From assembly GCA_963736525.1 (NCBI GenBank), contig CAVTPF010000017.1:124001-188000 (forward strand): 64,000 bases of DNA. Direction: 5' to 3'. Shown one piece after another: positions 52,205-61,197 of the stretch (position 1 is its first letter; every line of letters begins with the position of its first letter). The position numbers and the translations under genes are program-made. Origin of the DNA: Bog-473 sp963736525 (GTDB taxonomy: Bacteria > Actinomycetota > Acidimicrobiia > Acidimicrobiales > RAAP-2). The notes beneath the pieces are model-generated. The model saw nothing but the letters and a program-made list of their open reading frames with translations, searched no databases and was not told where the DNA came from.

Positions 52205-52591
52205 ATGGACATCGACGAGTTCTACGAAGCCGACCCTCGCCGGCGGCCTTCCGCCGAGCTCGAGCTGGGCACCGACTGGCTCGACAGGGACGGGGTGCGG
52301 CACGAGCTGAACTACGTGGAGGACACTGGCGAGCTCTACGTCCTGCGCGAGCCGGTTCCTCACGTGACTGAGGACCCGTTCGGCGGCCTGCACGTCTCGG
52401 CGCCGCCCGGGTACGAGGACAAGATGACGGTGCACGTCATCGCGAAGATCGACTCGGTCGACCGCCTGCACGAGATCCTGCGGGGCTGGCAGGAGGCCAT
52501 GCAGGGCGAGGACGGCGCGCAGTGGCTCGGCGATCGTCTCCGGGCGGCGGGCGTCGCGGTGGGCCCGACGGGGGACCCGATCGCCGACTAG
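52205..52591 (+). CDS. Hypothetical protein
   Basis: A 128-residue soluble acidic protein with no signal peptide or membrane segment. A strand-rich middle (about 30-60, including HELNYVEDTGELYVLREPVP) and a C-terminal helix (about 92-112, DRLHEILRGWQEAM) are visible. I do not recognise it. It is preceded by a leaderless-type -10 box and is convergent with the phosphotransferase gene, 16 bp between stops. Confidence 0.6.
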   Translation: MDIDEFYEADPRRRPSAELELGTDWLDRDGVRHELNYVEDTGELYVLREPVPHVTEDPFGGLHVSAPPGYEDKMTVHVIAKIDSVDRLHEILRGWQEAMQGEDGAQWLGDRLRAAGVAVGPTGDPIAD

Positions 52592-52607
52592 CGACGCGGA
52601 CGGGCGA

Positions 52608-53684
52608 CTAAGTCGGTGGGTCCAGGTCGAGCATCTTGGCCAGGAGCTGGGTGGCAAGGTTGTTCGTGGCCATGCCCACCTCTTGCTCCATGTCGTCCCG
52701 CCCGAAGATGAGGTCTGACAGCCGGTACATGACGATCGCGAAGCGGAAACCGGAGAACACCTCGTAGAAGAAGATGTCCTTCATGGGGCGCCCCATCAGC
52801 TCGGAGTAGCGCTCGATCGTCTCTTCGTGCGACCCGAATCCGGGCGGCCTCGGGACGCCGAGGCCCTCGGAGAATTGCCGATCGAAGTAGAGCCACCAGC
52901 CCAGGTCGAGCTCGGGCTGGGCCAGTGAGGCCATCTCCCAGTCGACCACCGCGGCGCAGCGGAAGTCGTCCCAGATGATGTTGCCGATGCGGCTGTCGCC
53001 CCAGCTGACGACGACGTCGCCGTCCTCGTCCGGCTGGTGCTCGACGAGCCACCGCCAGGTCGACTCGACCACGGGGACCTTCTCCCCCCGGGTGGCCCAG
53101 TCGAGGAAGTCCCGGTAATAGGACATCTGCTGTTCGATCCCCGGCCGGCCACGGGCGGGGTGACTGAGCCACTCCAGCCTCGCCGCCCGCCAATCAGTGC
53201 GGTGCACGGAGGCCAGCGCGTCGATCCCGCTCCACCACATGCGCTCCTGCTGCTCGGGCGTGGCCTCGAGCACCCAGCCCTCGAGGGTGTAGGGGATGTT
53301 GTCGGAAGGGACCAGGCCCTCGACGTGGTCCATGGAGAAGAAGGGGACGCCGAAGTACCGGGGGTCCTCCTCGTACCACCCGAGGCGGGGTAGGGGGACC
53401 GCCGAGCCGCCGTCGGCCAGGGCGCGCATGGCCCGGTACTGCGTGGAGAACTCGGCGTCGAGGAAGAGCAGGTGCTTGGTCGGCGCCACACGGACCACCA
53501 GGCGACGCTCGTCCCCGCCTTCTGCCCGGGTCCGGCACAGGATCGTCTCGTTGGAGAACCCGTTGGAGCCGGGGGCCTGGACGTCGAAGACCTCGGGGCC
53601 GGACCCGTCCGGTGACTTGGTGGCCAGCCAGCGGGAGAGGGTGGCGGCCACCTCCTCGGGGTCACGCTGGCTGATGTCGGGCAC
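52608..53684 (-). CDS. Kinase-like phosphotransferase (APH/ACAD10-like family)
   Basis: A 358-residue protein of the aminoglycoside-phosphotransferase fold, most like the actinobacterial members linked with acyl-CoA or lipid metabolism rather than antibiotic kinases. The glycine-loop region is at about 36-50 (PGSNGFSNETILC), the ATP-binding Lys is probably in LVVRVAP (about 63-69), the catalytic loop is VSWGDSRIGNIIWDD (about 228-242) with Asp and Asn, and AVVDWEMA gives the metal-binding Asp. The catalytic HGD is WGD here. The substrate is unknown. Confidence 0.85.
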   Translation of the reverse strand: MPDISQRDPEEVAATLSRWLATKSPDGSGPEVFDVQAPGSNGFSNETILCRTRAEGGDERRLVVRVAPTKHLLFLDAEFSTQYRAMRALADGGSAVPLPRLGWYEEDPRYFGVPFFSMDHVEGLVPSDNIPYTLEGWVLEATPEQQERMWWSGIDALASVHRTDWRAARLEWLSHPARGRPGIEQQMSYYRDFLDWATRGEKVPVVESTWRWLVEHQPDEDGDVVVSWGDSRIGNIIWDDFRCAAVVDWEMASLAQPELDLGWWLYFDRQFSEGLGVPRPPGFGSHEETIERYSELMGRPMKDIFFYEVFSGFRFAIVMYRLSDLIFGRDDMEQEVGMATNNLATQLLAKMLDLDPPT

Positions 53685-53790
53685 GGGGCGGCACTTTAGT
53701 GACGGCAGCGCCCGGGCGGGAGACGGGGACGGCCGAGCCGGCAGGGGACGAAGACGGCCGAGCGGGCGGGGACGGCGCGGGAGGGGGCGG

Positions 53791-53796
53791 TAGCGT
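53791..53796 (+). promoter_or_regulatory. -10 box before the gene at 53804
   Basis: TAGCGT ends 7 nt before GTG 53804. Confidence 0.4.
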
Positions 53797-53803
53797 CGCT
53801 GGC

Positions 53804-54118
53804 GTGCTGATCGTGGTCGACCTGTCCGAGGCGAGGGTGCACCTGCGGGACCCCGACGACTTCACCCGCTTCTCGGTCGCCGTCGAGGGCGAGGGCGATC
53901 TGGAGGCGCTGGTGGACCAGTCCGGCCTCGGGCGGCTCCGGTCCGACGGGGCGCACGTGGTGGTCGACCCGGTCGCCCTGCGCGCGCTCGCCGGGCCCGC
54001 CGCCACCAATGCGTGGGAGGAGGGCTTCGCCGGCATGGTCGCGTACGCCGCCGGAAAGGGTTGGCTGGAGGACGGCGGCGTCGTCGCCCACGTGGAGCGA
54101 CGCGACGAGGCGGGCTGA
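53804..54118 (+). CDS. Small hypothetical protein
   Basis: A 104-residue protein (GTG start) with alternating strands and helices; visible segments include VDLSEARVHLRDPDDFTRFS (about 5-24) and WEEGFAGMVAYAAGKGWLED (about 72-91). I do not recognise it. A longer frame starting at 53699 is rejected because its extra N-terminus is Gly/Asp/Ala low-complexity and lies over the -10 box. It lies 133 bp upstream of the aldehyde dehydrogenase gene. Confidence 0.55.
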   Translation: MLIVVDLSEARVHLRDPDDFTRFSVAVEGEGDLEALVDQSGLGRLRSDGAHVVVDPVALRALAGPAATNAWEEGFAGMVAYAAGKGWLEDGGVVAHVERRDEAG

Positions 54119-54251
54119 GGCCGCGGCAAGAACGAGCGCAGGTGGCGGCCCCCAAAGTGTCCCGGCCCGGCCGGGCGCAGCTACCCTTGAGTTGCCGCTC
54201 GGCGCATCCGGCGGCGGGGGCGTCGGCCCCCTGAGCCCTTGGGGAGGACGC

Positions 54252-55724
54252 ATGGCGATTCGGGACTACGACCGCTTGTTCATCGGCGGCGACTGGGTGG
54301 CCCCCGAGGGCACCGACACCATCGGAGTGGTCTCGCCGGTGACCGAGGAGGTCATCGCCCGGGTGCCTGACGGGACCGAGGCCGACATCGACAAGGCCGT
54401 CGCAGCGGCGCGCACCGCCTTCGACCACGGTCCGTGGCCGCGCATGACGCCGCCAGAGCGGGCCGAGATCGTGCGGGCGGTGGCGGCACAGGTGACGGCG
54501 GAGACGGGCGACCTCGCCGAGATCATCACACGGGAGATGGGCTCGCCCATCACCTTCTCGGGCATGGGCCAGGTGCTCGCCCCCGCCATGGTCTTCAACT
54601 ACTACGCCGACCTGGCCTCCTCCTACGCCTTCGACGAGGTGCGCACCGGCCTGTTGAACCCGCAGGTGCTCGTGACAAAGGAGCCGGTCGGCGTGGTGGG
54701 CGCCATCGCCCCGTGGAACGTGCCCCTCTTCATCATGGCGGCCAAGCTGGCGCCGTCGCTGATTGCCGGCTGCACGGTCGTGTTCAAGCCGGCGCCGGAG
54801 ACGCCCCTCGACGCGTTCCGGCTGGCCGAGATCTTCGCCGAGGCGGGACTGCCCAAGGGCGTGCTCTCGGTGGTGCCGGCGGGGCGCGAAGTCTCCGAGC
54901 ACCTGGTGACGCACGCGGGCGTGGACAAGATCTCGTTCACCGGCTCGGGGGTGGGCGGCAAGCGCATCGGCGGACTGTGCGGTGAGCGCCTGAAGCGTTG
55001 CACGCTCGAGCTGGGCGGCAAGTCGGCGGCCATCATCCTCGACGACGCCGATCTGGCCACGGCGATCCCGGCACTGCTGCCCAACGCCGTCATGAACAAC
55101 GGGCAGGCGTGCGTCGCCCAGACCCGGATCCTGGCGCCGCGGGCGCGCTACGCCGAGGTCGTCGACGCCGTGGTGGCGGGGGTCTCCGCCATGCAGGTGG
55201 GCGACCCCATGGACCCGGCCACCGAGATCGGCCCGGTGGTGGCCGAGCGGCAGCGGAGCCGGATCGAGGGGTATCTCGACAGCGGGCGTGAGGAGGGGGC
55301 GACCGTCGCGCTGGGCGGCGGGCGCCCGTCGGGGTCGGCGTTCTCCAAGGGCTGGTACGTCGAGCCGACGGTGTTCTCCGACGTGGACAACAAAATGAAG
55401 ATCGCCCAGGAGGAGATCTTCGGCCCGGTGCTCGTGGTCATCCCCTACGACGGCGACCAGAACGCGGTCGAGATCGCCAATGACTCGAGCTACGGGCTGT
55501 GTGGCTCGGTGTGGACGGCGGACAACGACCGCGGCCTCGGATTGGCCCGGCAGGTGCGCACCGGCACCTACATGCTCAACGCTTTTGCGCCCATCGACTT
55601 CTCGACGCCCTTCGGCGGCTACAAGGAGTCAGGCGTCGGGCGCGAGTTCGGTCCCGAAGGCCTCGAGAGCTTCCTGGAGCTGAAGTCGATCGGGTTGCCA
55701 GCCGGGTACACACCGGAGGTCTGA
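54252..55724 (+). CDS. Aldehyde dehydrogenase (NAD(P)+-dependent)
   Basis: Oxidises aldehydes to carboxylic acids. The 490-residue protein has the cofactor-binding APWNVPLFIMAAKLAPSLIAG (about 154-174), FTGSGVGGKRI (about 231-241), catalytic Glu253 in LELGGKSAAII, and catalytic Cys287 in NNGQACVAQTRI. It ends with SFLELKSIGLPAGYTPEV-like sequence. GGGGAGG lies 4 nt before ATG 54252, and TACCCT (54182-54187) is a possible -10. The downstream MFS gene on the same strand follows after 43 bp, so the two may be co-transcribed. The physiological aldehyde is unknown. Confidence 0.93.
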   Translation: MAIRDYDRLFIGGDWVAPEGTDTIGVVSPVTEEVIARVPDGTEADIDKAVAAARTAFDHGPWPRMTPPERAEIVRAVAAQVTAETGDLAEIITREMGSPITFSGMGQVLAPAMVFNYYADLASSYAFDEVRTGLLNPQVLVTKEPVGVVGAIAPWNVPLFIMAAKLAPSLIAGCTVVFKPAPETPLDAFRLAEIFAEAGLPKGVLSVVPAGREVSEHLVTHAGVDKISFTGSGVGGKRIGGLCGERLKRCTLELGGKSAAIILDDADLATAIPALLPNAVMNNGQACVAQTRILAPRARYAEVVDAVVAGVSAMQVGDPMDPATEIGPVVAERQRSRIEGYLDSGREEGATVALGGGRPSGSAFSKGWYVEPTVFSDVDNKMKIAQEEIFGPVLVVIPYDGDQNAVEIANDSSYGLCGSVWTADNDRGLGLARQVRTGTYMLNAFAPIDFSTPFGGYKESGVGREFGPEGLESFLELKSIGLPAGYTPEV

Positions 55725-55767
55725 GGGGGCCGGGGGGCTTCGGCGAACGGCGGCCGGCGGGCCGGTC

Positions 55768-57255
55768 GTGAGCCCGGCGGAGCCGCGCGCCGAGCCGGCG
55801 CGGACGGGGAGAGCGCCGCGGCGAATAGTGGTCACGAACTGGCCGATGTGGGTGGTCGGGTTCACCCTGTTCATCGACGGGATGGACCAGTACATCGTCC
55901 GCGGGAGCAGCGACCAGATCAAGGCGGCCTTCGGGGTCGGCGACACCGCCATCGGCCTGCTCTTCTCGGCCTTCATCCTGGTCAACGGGATCGTGACCAT
56001 GCCGGCCGGTTACCTGGCGGACCGCTGGAACAGGACCAGGGCCATGGCGGTGACCATCGCCCTGTGGTCGGTCATCAGCGCCCTGGGCGGGGTGGTGCCG
56101 ACCGCGGCGTTCGGCCTCCTGGTGGTGATCCGGGCCTCGCTGGGCTTCGGCCAGGCGGTGACCGACCCGTCGGGCAGCAGCGTCATCGCGGACTACTACG
56201 GGACCGAGCGCCGCGGGCGGGCGTTCTCCATTCAACAGTGCCTCAGCTACGTCGGGCTGGGCATGGGCCTGGCGATCGGGGGCGCCATCGGGCCGCTCTT
56301 CCACGGCCAGGGGTGGCGGGTGGCCTTCTTCGTGTCGCTGTTCCCCGGCCTGGTGGTCGCCTACTTGTGCTGGCGGCTCCCCGAGCCGAGCCGCGGCACG
56401 GCGGACCGGGCCCACGTGACGCACAGCGAGGAGATGGAGCTGGCCGACGACCAGGGTGCGCCGCTGTTCCCCGAAGGTCTCCGGCGCTTCCTCGGCGCCA
56501 TGGCGGACGGGTTGCGCAAGGACGTGGGGACGATCCTGCGGATACCGACCATGCGCTACGCGCTGGTCGGCGTGTCCACGGTCGGCTTCGTGGTCACCGC
56601 GGTCGCCACCTGGATGCCGAACTTCTACCAGAACCAGCTGCACCTCACCCAGCAAGCGTCGAACGGGACGTTCGGCGCGCTCGCCATCCTGGGCGGCATC
56701 CCGGGCACCATCGTGGGCGGGCGCATCGCCGACCGCTGGGTCGATCGCTTCCTCGGGGCGCGCGTCGTGATCCCGGCGGTGTGCATCGTGATCAGCGCCG
56801 CGCTGTTCATGGTCTCGTTCATCCCCATGGCCTTCGCGCTGGTGTTCGTGGTGCAGCTCGCCGGGTTCCTCGCCGCCACCGCGTGTGTCCCGGCGCTGCG
56901 GGCGGGCCTGTCGGACGCGGCGCCGGCGCACGTGCGCGGGGCCGGGTTCGGTGCGTTCAATCTCGCCTCCGTCGTCTTCGGCTCGGCGGCGGCCCCGCTC
57001 GTCACGTCCGCCATCGCCGCGCAATTCGGGGACAACTACCGCACCGCCTTCCTCATCATCCTCCCGATCGCCTTCCTCGGGGCGGCGTGCCTCCTGTTGG
57101 CGCGGTCGCACATCGAGCGCGACGCCGCCAAGGTGTTCGAGGCGGTGGTCACCGCGATGGCGGCGCAGCAGGCCGAAGACAGCACATGGGCTGACCGCTC
57201 CGTCGGAGGTCAGGACGTGGTGGACGACGGCGCCGGCGCCGACGGCGACACGTAG
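55768..57255 (+). CDS. MFS transporter
   Basis: A 495-residue major facilitator protein with about 12 helices. The first helix is VTNWPMWVVGFTLFIDGMDQYIV (about 20-42). The cytoplasmic loop motif GYLADRWNRTRAM (about 75-87) is the MFS signature A. A helix-4/5 pattern of the Spns/organic-acid group follows (RASLGFGQAVTDPSGSSVIADYYGTERRGRAFSIQQ). The substrate is unknown; proximity to the aldehyde dehydrogenase hints at import of a related carbon source (inference). It overlaps the convergent CHAP-domain gene by 46 bp. Confidence 0.88.
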   Translation: MSPAEPRAEPARTGRAPRRIVVTNWPMWVVGFTLFIDGMDQYIVRGSSDQIKAAFGVGDTAIGLLFSAFILVNGIVTMPAGYLADRWNRTRAMAVTIALWSVISALGGVVPTAAFGLLVVIRASLGFGQAVTDPSGSSVIADYYGTERRGRAFSIQQCLSYVGLGMGLAIGGAIGPLFHGQGWRVAFFVSLFPGLVVAYLCWRLPEPSRGTADRAHVTHSEEMELADDQGAPLFPEGLRRFLGAMADGLRKDVGTILRIPTMRYALVGVSTVGFVVTAVATWMPNFYQNQLHLTQQASNGTFGALAILGGIPGTIVGGRIADRWVDRFLGARVVIPAVCIVISAALFMVSFIPMAFALVFVVQLAGFLAATACVPALRAGLSDAAPAHVRGAGFGAFNLASVVFGSAAAPLVTSAIAAQFGDNYRTAFLIILPIAFLGAACLLLARSHIERDAAKVFEAVVTAMAAQQAEDSTWADRSVGGQDVVDDGAGADGDT

Positions 57256-57938
57256 CCCGAGAGGGGTGCACCCCTCCCCTTGACGTCGGCGTAGGCCTGC
57301 CGGCTGCCGACCTCCACGACGCTGTAGCCGGTCCGGTCACCATCGCCGTTGACGACGTCCGGCGCGGCGGCGTCACCGGTGGCCGCGGTGACGACCGCCA
57401 CGTGCACCGCGGTGACCGTGGCGGTGTCGAGCCCGTAGACGGCCACGTCCCCCGGCTGGGGCGTGTAGCCCGACCCCAGCGGGTGCCACGTGCCGTGGTC
57501 CGTCCCCCACACGTAGAAGCTGGCGGAGTCACTGTTGAGGTAGCCGGGTGCCAGCTGATAGTCGACCTCGGCGCCCGCCTGCTTCCACACCCATGCGGCG
57601 AAGTCGGCGCACCATTCCTCGTCGAGGTTGTCGTTGCCGCAGTCGTCGACCCCAGCGTCCCAGTAGGCGCTGAACCTGTTGCAGTAAGTGTCGGCGGGGT
57701 CGGTCCGGTAGCCCACCTGGCCCTCGGCAATGGCGACGATCCGGGCACGCAGCGGGCTGAGCCCGGGCCCGTCGTCCAGGCGGGACACGACGATGGCGGA
57801 GCCGACGCCGAGTACGGCGAGAACCAGGAGAAACGCGACGACGCGCCCGCGGCGCAGCGGGGGTTTGCGACGGGCGAGAGGAGCGGCCAGGGGCCGGGTC
57901 GGGCTCAGGAGGCCGAGGGTAGCCAGTCGCCGGTGCAC
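57210..57938 (-). CDS. Exported CHAP-domain protein (putative amidase/peptidoglycan hydrolase)
   Basis: A 242-residue protein with a positively charged N-terminus and a membrane helix (about 35-53, VVAFLLVLAVLGVGSAIVV) that anchors or exports it. A CHAP (NlpC/P60-like) domain follows (about 65-240), with the catalytic Cys in EEWCADFAAWVWKQAG (about 107-122), the general-base His in TAVHVAVVTA (about 177-186) and a TGYSVVEVGSRQAY strand. Other Cys residues (YCNRFSAYWDAGVDDCGND) may form a disulfide outside the cell. GTG 57938 is a compromise; GTG 57983 is also in frame, and there is no clear ribosome-binding site. It may cleave cell-wall cross-links. Confidence 0.72.
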   Translation of the reverse strand: MHRRLATLGLLSPTRPLAAPLARRKPPLRRGRVVAFLLVLAVLGVGSAIVVSRLDDGPGLSPLRARIVAIAEGQVGYRTDPADTYCNRFSAYWDAGVDDCGNDNLDEEWCADFAAWVWKQAGAEVDYQLAPGYLNSDSASFYVWGTDHGTWHPLGSGYTPQPGDVAVYGLDTATVTAVHVAVVTAATGDAAAPDVVNGDGDRTGYSVVEVGSRQAYADVKGRGAPLSGYVSPSAPAPSSTTS

Positions 57939-58029
57939 TTGGGGGGGCGGGCGCCGTCTGAGACAATGGCGCCTCCCGGACACCCGCGCGGTGGTGCCGG
58001 CCTGAGCCGAACCAGGAGGGATGGGCCCG

Positions 58030-60117
58030 ATGGAGGACGACGAGAGCGCGATTTCGCACACTCGTCTGGCCTACCTCCCTGCGCTCGACGGGGTCCGGGC
58101 CTGCGCGGTGGTCGCCGTCATGATGTTCCACGGCGGGATCCCGCACATGGACGGCGGGTTCATGGGGGTCGACGCGTTCTTCGTCCTGTCGGGGTTTCTG
58201 ATCACCTCGCTGCTCGTGGGCGAGTGGCGCCAGACCCTGACCGTCAAGCTGGGTGCCTTCTGGGCCCGGCGGGCGCGCCGTTTGCTGCCGGCCCTGTTCC
58301 TGATGCTGCTCTTCGTGGCCTTCTTCGCGTCGGTGATCGTCCCGAAGGGGACGTACGGCGCGTTGCGGCTCGACGCGCTGGCCACGCTGCTCTACGTGAG
58401 CAATTGGCACTTCATTCTGGTCAACTCCAATTACTTCAACGAGACGGCAGCCTCTTCGCCACTCCTGCACACCTGGTCGCTGGCCGTGGAGGAGCAGTTC
58501 TACGTGATTTGGCCGCTCGTGGTGCTGGGGATCCTGCACTTCACGCGGAGCATGCGGGCGCTGTTCGCATTGTGCTGCGCCGCCGCCATCGCGTCGGCGA
58601 CGTGGATGTACGTGCTGTACGACGGAGGCATCAACACGAACCGGGTCTACCTCGGCACAGACACCCGGTCCCAGTGCCTCTTCATCGGCTGTGCCCTCGC
58701 CGTCGGCCTCGTGCTGCTCACCCAGAGCCGCCACGAGGAGGGCCGGCTCGCCAAGCGTGAGCTCTGGAGGCCGGAGGGTCCCACGGGGCGGCTCGTGTGC
58801 GGCCTGATCGGCATCGCCGGGGCCATCGGGGCCGTGTTGCTCTGGGTCCTGACGACTTCGACAACCTCCTTTCCCTACTCGGGCGGCTTCTTCCTCATCG
58901 GCCTGGCCGTCGCGGGCGTGATCCTGTCCGCGGTGGGGGCGCCGCGCAGCATCGTGCCCCGGCTCTTGTCCCTGACACCCGTGCGCTACGTCGGGCGGAT
59001 CTCCTACGGCCTCTACATCTGGCACTGGCCGATCTTCATTTGGCTTGATCACTCCCGCACCGGGCTCTATGGCTACGAGCTCTTCGCCGTGCGCGTGATC
59101 GTCACGTTCGTGGTCTCCGTGCTGTCCTTTCATCTCGTCGAGCGCCCCATCCGCATGGGGACCTTCGTCAGGCAGTGGAAGGCGTGGGTCGCGGTGCCGG
59201 CCGGCGCCGGGGTGGTGCTGGTGGCGATCGTGGCTGCGACCACCGGCACGACGGCCGTGGCCAGTACGACGTTCCCGGCCGGCATCGGCACCTCGGGCGG
59301 CACGACCACCACCACCACCACGACGACGACTCCCGGTGCGCCGTCGACCGGGCAGCCGGTGCGCGTCCTCCTCTTCGGCGACTCCGTCGCGCTGACCCTC
59401 GGGATCGGACTGTCCGCCGCCGAGGACCAGGACAAGTACGGGTACGTCCTCTCCGACGAGGGGATCCTCGGCTGCGGTGTCGTGAACGGGCCGGAGGTCG
59501 AGCTCATGGGCGTGCGCGACATCACGCCGTCTGCCTGCAACGGCTCCGCGCTCTACCCCGGTGAGCCGTTGGATCAGCAGCCGTGGCCGGACCAGTGGGT
59601 GGCCGCCATGAACGACGTCAAGCCGAACGTGGTCGTGCTCCTGGCCGGACGCTGGGAGGTGGCCGATCGCGAGTACCAGGGGACGTGGACCAACATCTTG
59701 AACCCGGCATTCGCCGCCTATGTCAAGCAGCAGCTGCAGCAGGCATCCCAACTGGTGACCGCGACCGGCGCGCGCATGGTGTTCCTGACGGCGCCCTGCA
59801 CCGACGAGGGGGAGCAGCCCGACGGAGCGCCCTGGCCCGAGGACAACCCGAGTCGCCTGGCCGTCTACAACAAGCTGGTCCGCCAGGTGGCGGCGGAGCA
59901 TCCCCAGACCGACTCGGTCGTCGACCTCTATGCCGCTGCGTGCCCCTCGGGCAAGTTCACCAGCACGGTCGACGGGACCGTCATCCGGCGCTCGGACGGC
60001 ATCCACTTCACCAACGCCGGCGGCGAGGTCCTCGCGCCCAAGATCATGCCGCCCATCGTGGCCGAGGGCAGGGCGCAGCAGGCGAGCGCAGGCGCCGCGG
60101 CCTCACCCAGCGGGTGA
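58030..60117 (+). CDS. Acyltransferase-3 with C-terminal SGNH domain (OatA-like)
   Basis: A 695-residue membrane protein that probably O-acetylates a cell-surface glycan. The N-terminal acyltransferase-3 domain (about 10-395) has the conserved opening LAYLPALDGVRACAVV and FHGG, then about ten helices. A poly-Thr linker (about 426-435) joins the SGNH hydrolase-like domain: LLFGDSVALTLG with D451/S452, and DGIHFTNAGG with D656 and H659. ATG 58030 lies 9 nt after AGGAGGG; the ATG at 58021 is too close to it. The stop overlaps the convergent lipoprotein gene by 15 bp. Confidence 0.9.
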   Translation: MEDDESAISHTRLAYLPALDGVRACAVVAVMMFHGGIPHMDGGFMGVDAFFVLSGFLITSLLVGEWRQTLTVKLGAFWARRARRLLPALFLMLLFVAFFASVIVPKGTYGALRLDALATLLYVSNWHFILVNSNYFNETAASSPLLHTWSLAVEEQFYVIWPLVVLGILHFTRSMRALFALCCAAAIASATWMYVLYDGGINTNRVYLGTDTRSQCLFIGCALAVGLVLLTQSRHEEGRLAKRELWRPEGPTGRLVCGLIGIAGAIGAVLLWVLTTSTTSFPYSGGFFLIGLAVAGVILSAVGAPRSIVPRLLSLTPVRYVGRISYGLYIWHWPIFIWLDHSRTGLYGYELFAVRVIVTFVVSVLSFHLVERPIRMGTFVRQWKAWVAVPAGAGVVLVAIVAATTGTTAVASTTFPAGIGTSGGTTTTTTTTTTPGAPSTGQPVRVLLFGDSVALTLGIGLSAAEDQDKYGYVLSDEGILGCGVVNGPEVELMGVRDITPSACNGSALYPGEPLDQQPWPDQWVAAMNDVKPNVVVLLAGRWEVADREYQGTWTNILNPAFAAYVKQQLQQASQLVTATGARMVFLTAPCTDEGEQPDGAPWPEDNPSRLAVYNKLVRQVAAEHPQTDSVVDLYAAACPSGKFTSTVDGTVIRRSDGIHFTNAGGEVLAPKIMPPIVAEGRAQQASAGAAASPSG

Positions 60118-60558
60118 CGCGGGCTGCGGGTTCACGTTCTGCGGGGTGGAGTTGCCACTCGGAGATTGCGGGTTGACGTTCTGGTTCGTGTCGGCGACGA
60201 CGCACTGCGCCTTGAGTGCGGGGACGAGATGGCCCTCGTCGACGTCGGCGAACTCCGAAATGGTCGTCATCAGGGCGTTCCACGACCCGTCGTCGGAGTT
60301 GGCCGCGGCGGCCAAGGGGAGCGCGGCCCGGAGCTCCTGGTCGGCCTCCCGCTGCAGCAGCGCCACCGTGGCCGGCGGCGTGCCGGCGACGGTCGAGCGC
60401 AGGTAGTCGTCGACCGAACGGTGCACGTGCACGCAGGCCTGCTGGGCCAGGGCCTGGCCGCCCTGGCTGTTGCAGGCGCTCAGTCCCAGGGCGGTGCCGA
60501 CGACGGCGAGTGCCGTCCCGATGACCCGACCTCCCCGGGGGCATCGGGCCCGGATCAC
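60103..60558 (-). CDS. Small lipoprotein
   Basis: A 151-residue protein with a basic N-terminus, hydrophobic h-region and a lipobox GLSAC (Cys at about 29), so it is probably a lipid-anchored exported protein. The mature part is helical to about residue 120, followed by an Asn/Pro/Gln-rich low-complexity tail (NPQSPSGNSTPQNVNPQPAS-like) that repeats the string QNVNPQ. I do not recognise it further. GTG 60558 lies 1 bp from the stop of the gene transcribed before it. Confidence 0.65.
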   Translation of the reverse strand: MIRARCPRGGRVIGTALAVVGTALGLSACNSQGGQALAQQACVHVHRSVDDYLRSTVAGTPPATVALLQREADQELRAALPLAAAANSDDGSWNALMTTISEFADVDEGHLVPALKAQCVVADTNQNVNPQSPSGNSTPQNVNPQPASPAG

Positions 60559-60559
60559 G

Positions 60560-61117
60560 TCAGGCGAGCCAGCGTTCGGCCGACTCGAGCAGGAAGCGGC
60601 TGACCGCGAGGGCGCGGTCGAAGACGTCGCAGAGGAGCTCCTCGCCGCTCAGGACGCGGGCCAGCGAGACCGGGTGGCGGGCCACGATGCTCAGGCGCCG
60701 TTCGGAGCCGTCGGTGGCATTGGCGAAGGAGTCGATGGCGGACACCTCGAGCGGGAGCTCGATCCCGCCGACCCCGGCGAGGTCGATGGCGAGACGGAGC
60801 AGGTCAGGTCCGCTCGGCAGGGGCGGGAGTGCCCACGTGAAGGTCAATGGAAAGTGGAACTCGTCAGGAGGCTCCTCGTCCTCGGCGAGCAGGACGACGG
60901 CGTCCTCGAAGGAGAGGAGGACGCGCGGGTCGACGTCGAGGGCGAGGTGCAGGTCGAGCGGGCCTCCGCACCCCTCCTCGGGATGCAGGTCGACCTCCCA
61001 GACCTGACGCAGCGAGTAGGTCTCGACGAAGTGGCGCTCGTCGTGCACGTGGAACCCGTGGTCCACGGAATGGTCCTTCAGATCTGCGACGTAGCCGGCG
61101 ACATCGATGGCAGCCAC
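60560..61117 (-). CDS. Conserved hypothetical protein
   Basis: A 185-residue soluble, acidic protein with no signal peptide. Beta-strands with hydrophobic/charged alternation (for example LDLHLALDVDPRVLLSFEDAVVLL, about 54-77, and LTFTWALPPLPSGPDLLRLAIDL, about 92-114) suggest a beta-sandwich or lipocalin-like fold. I do not recognise a family. It is the first gene of a two-gene minus-strand unit with the lipoprotein and is divergent from the phosphatase gene. Confidence 0.6.
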   Translation of the reverse strand: MAAIDVAGYVADLKDHSVDHGFHVHDERHFVETYSLRQVWEVDLHPEEGCGGPLDLHLALDVDPRVLLSFEDAVVLLAEDEEPPDEFHFPLTFTWALPPLPSGPDLLRLAIDLAGVGGIELPLEVSAIDSFANATDGSERRLSIVARHPVSLARVLSGEELLCDVFDRALAVSRFLLESAERWLA

Positions 61118-61182
61118 AACTGGGGGAGCCTAATGGGAGCAGGCAGCCCCGCGTTGTGGCTGGCTGCGGCGTCGGGTGCCGA

Positions 61183-61188
61183 TAGGGT
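61183..61188 (+). promoter_or_regulatory. -10 box before the phosphatase gene
   Basis: TAGGGT ends 9 nt before GTG 61198; it is the same hexamer as before kgd. Confidence 0.45.
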
Positions 61189-61197
61189 TCGTCTCCC

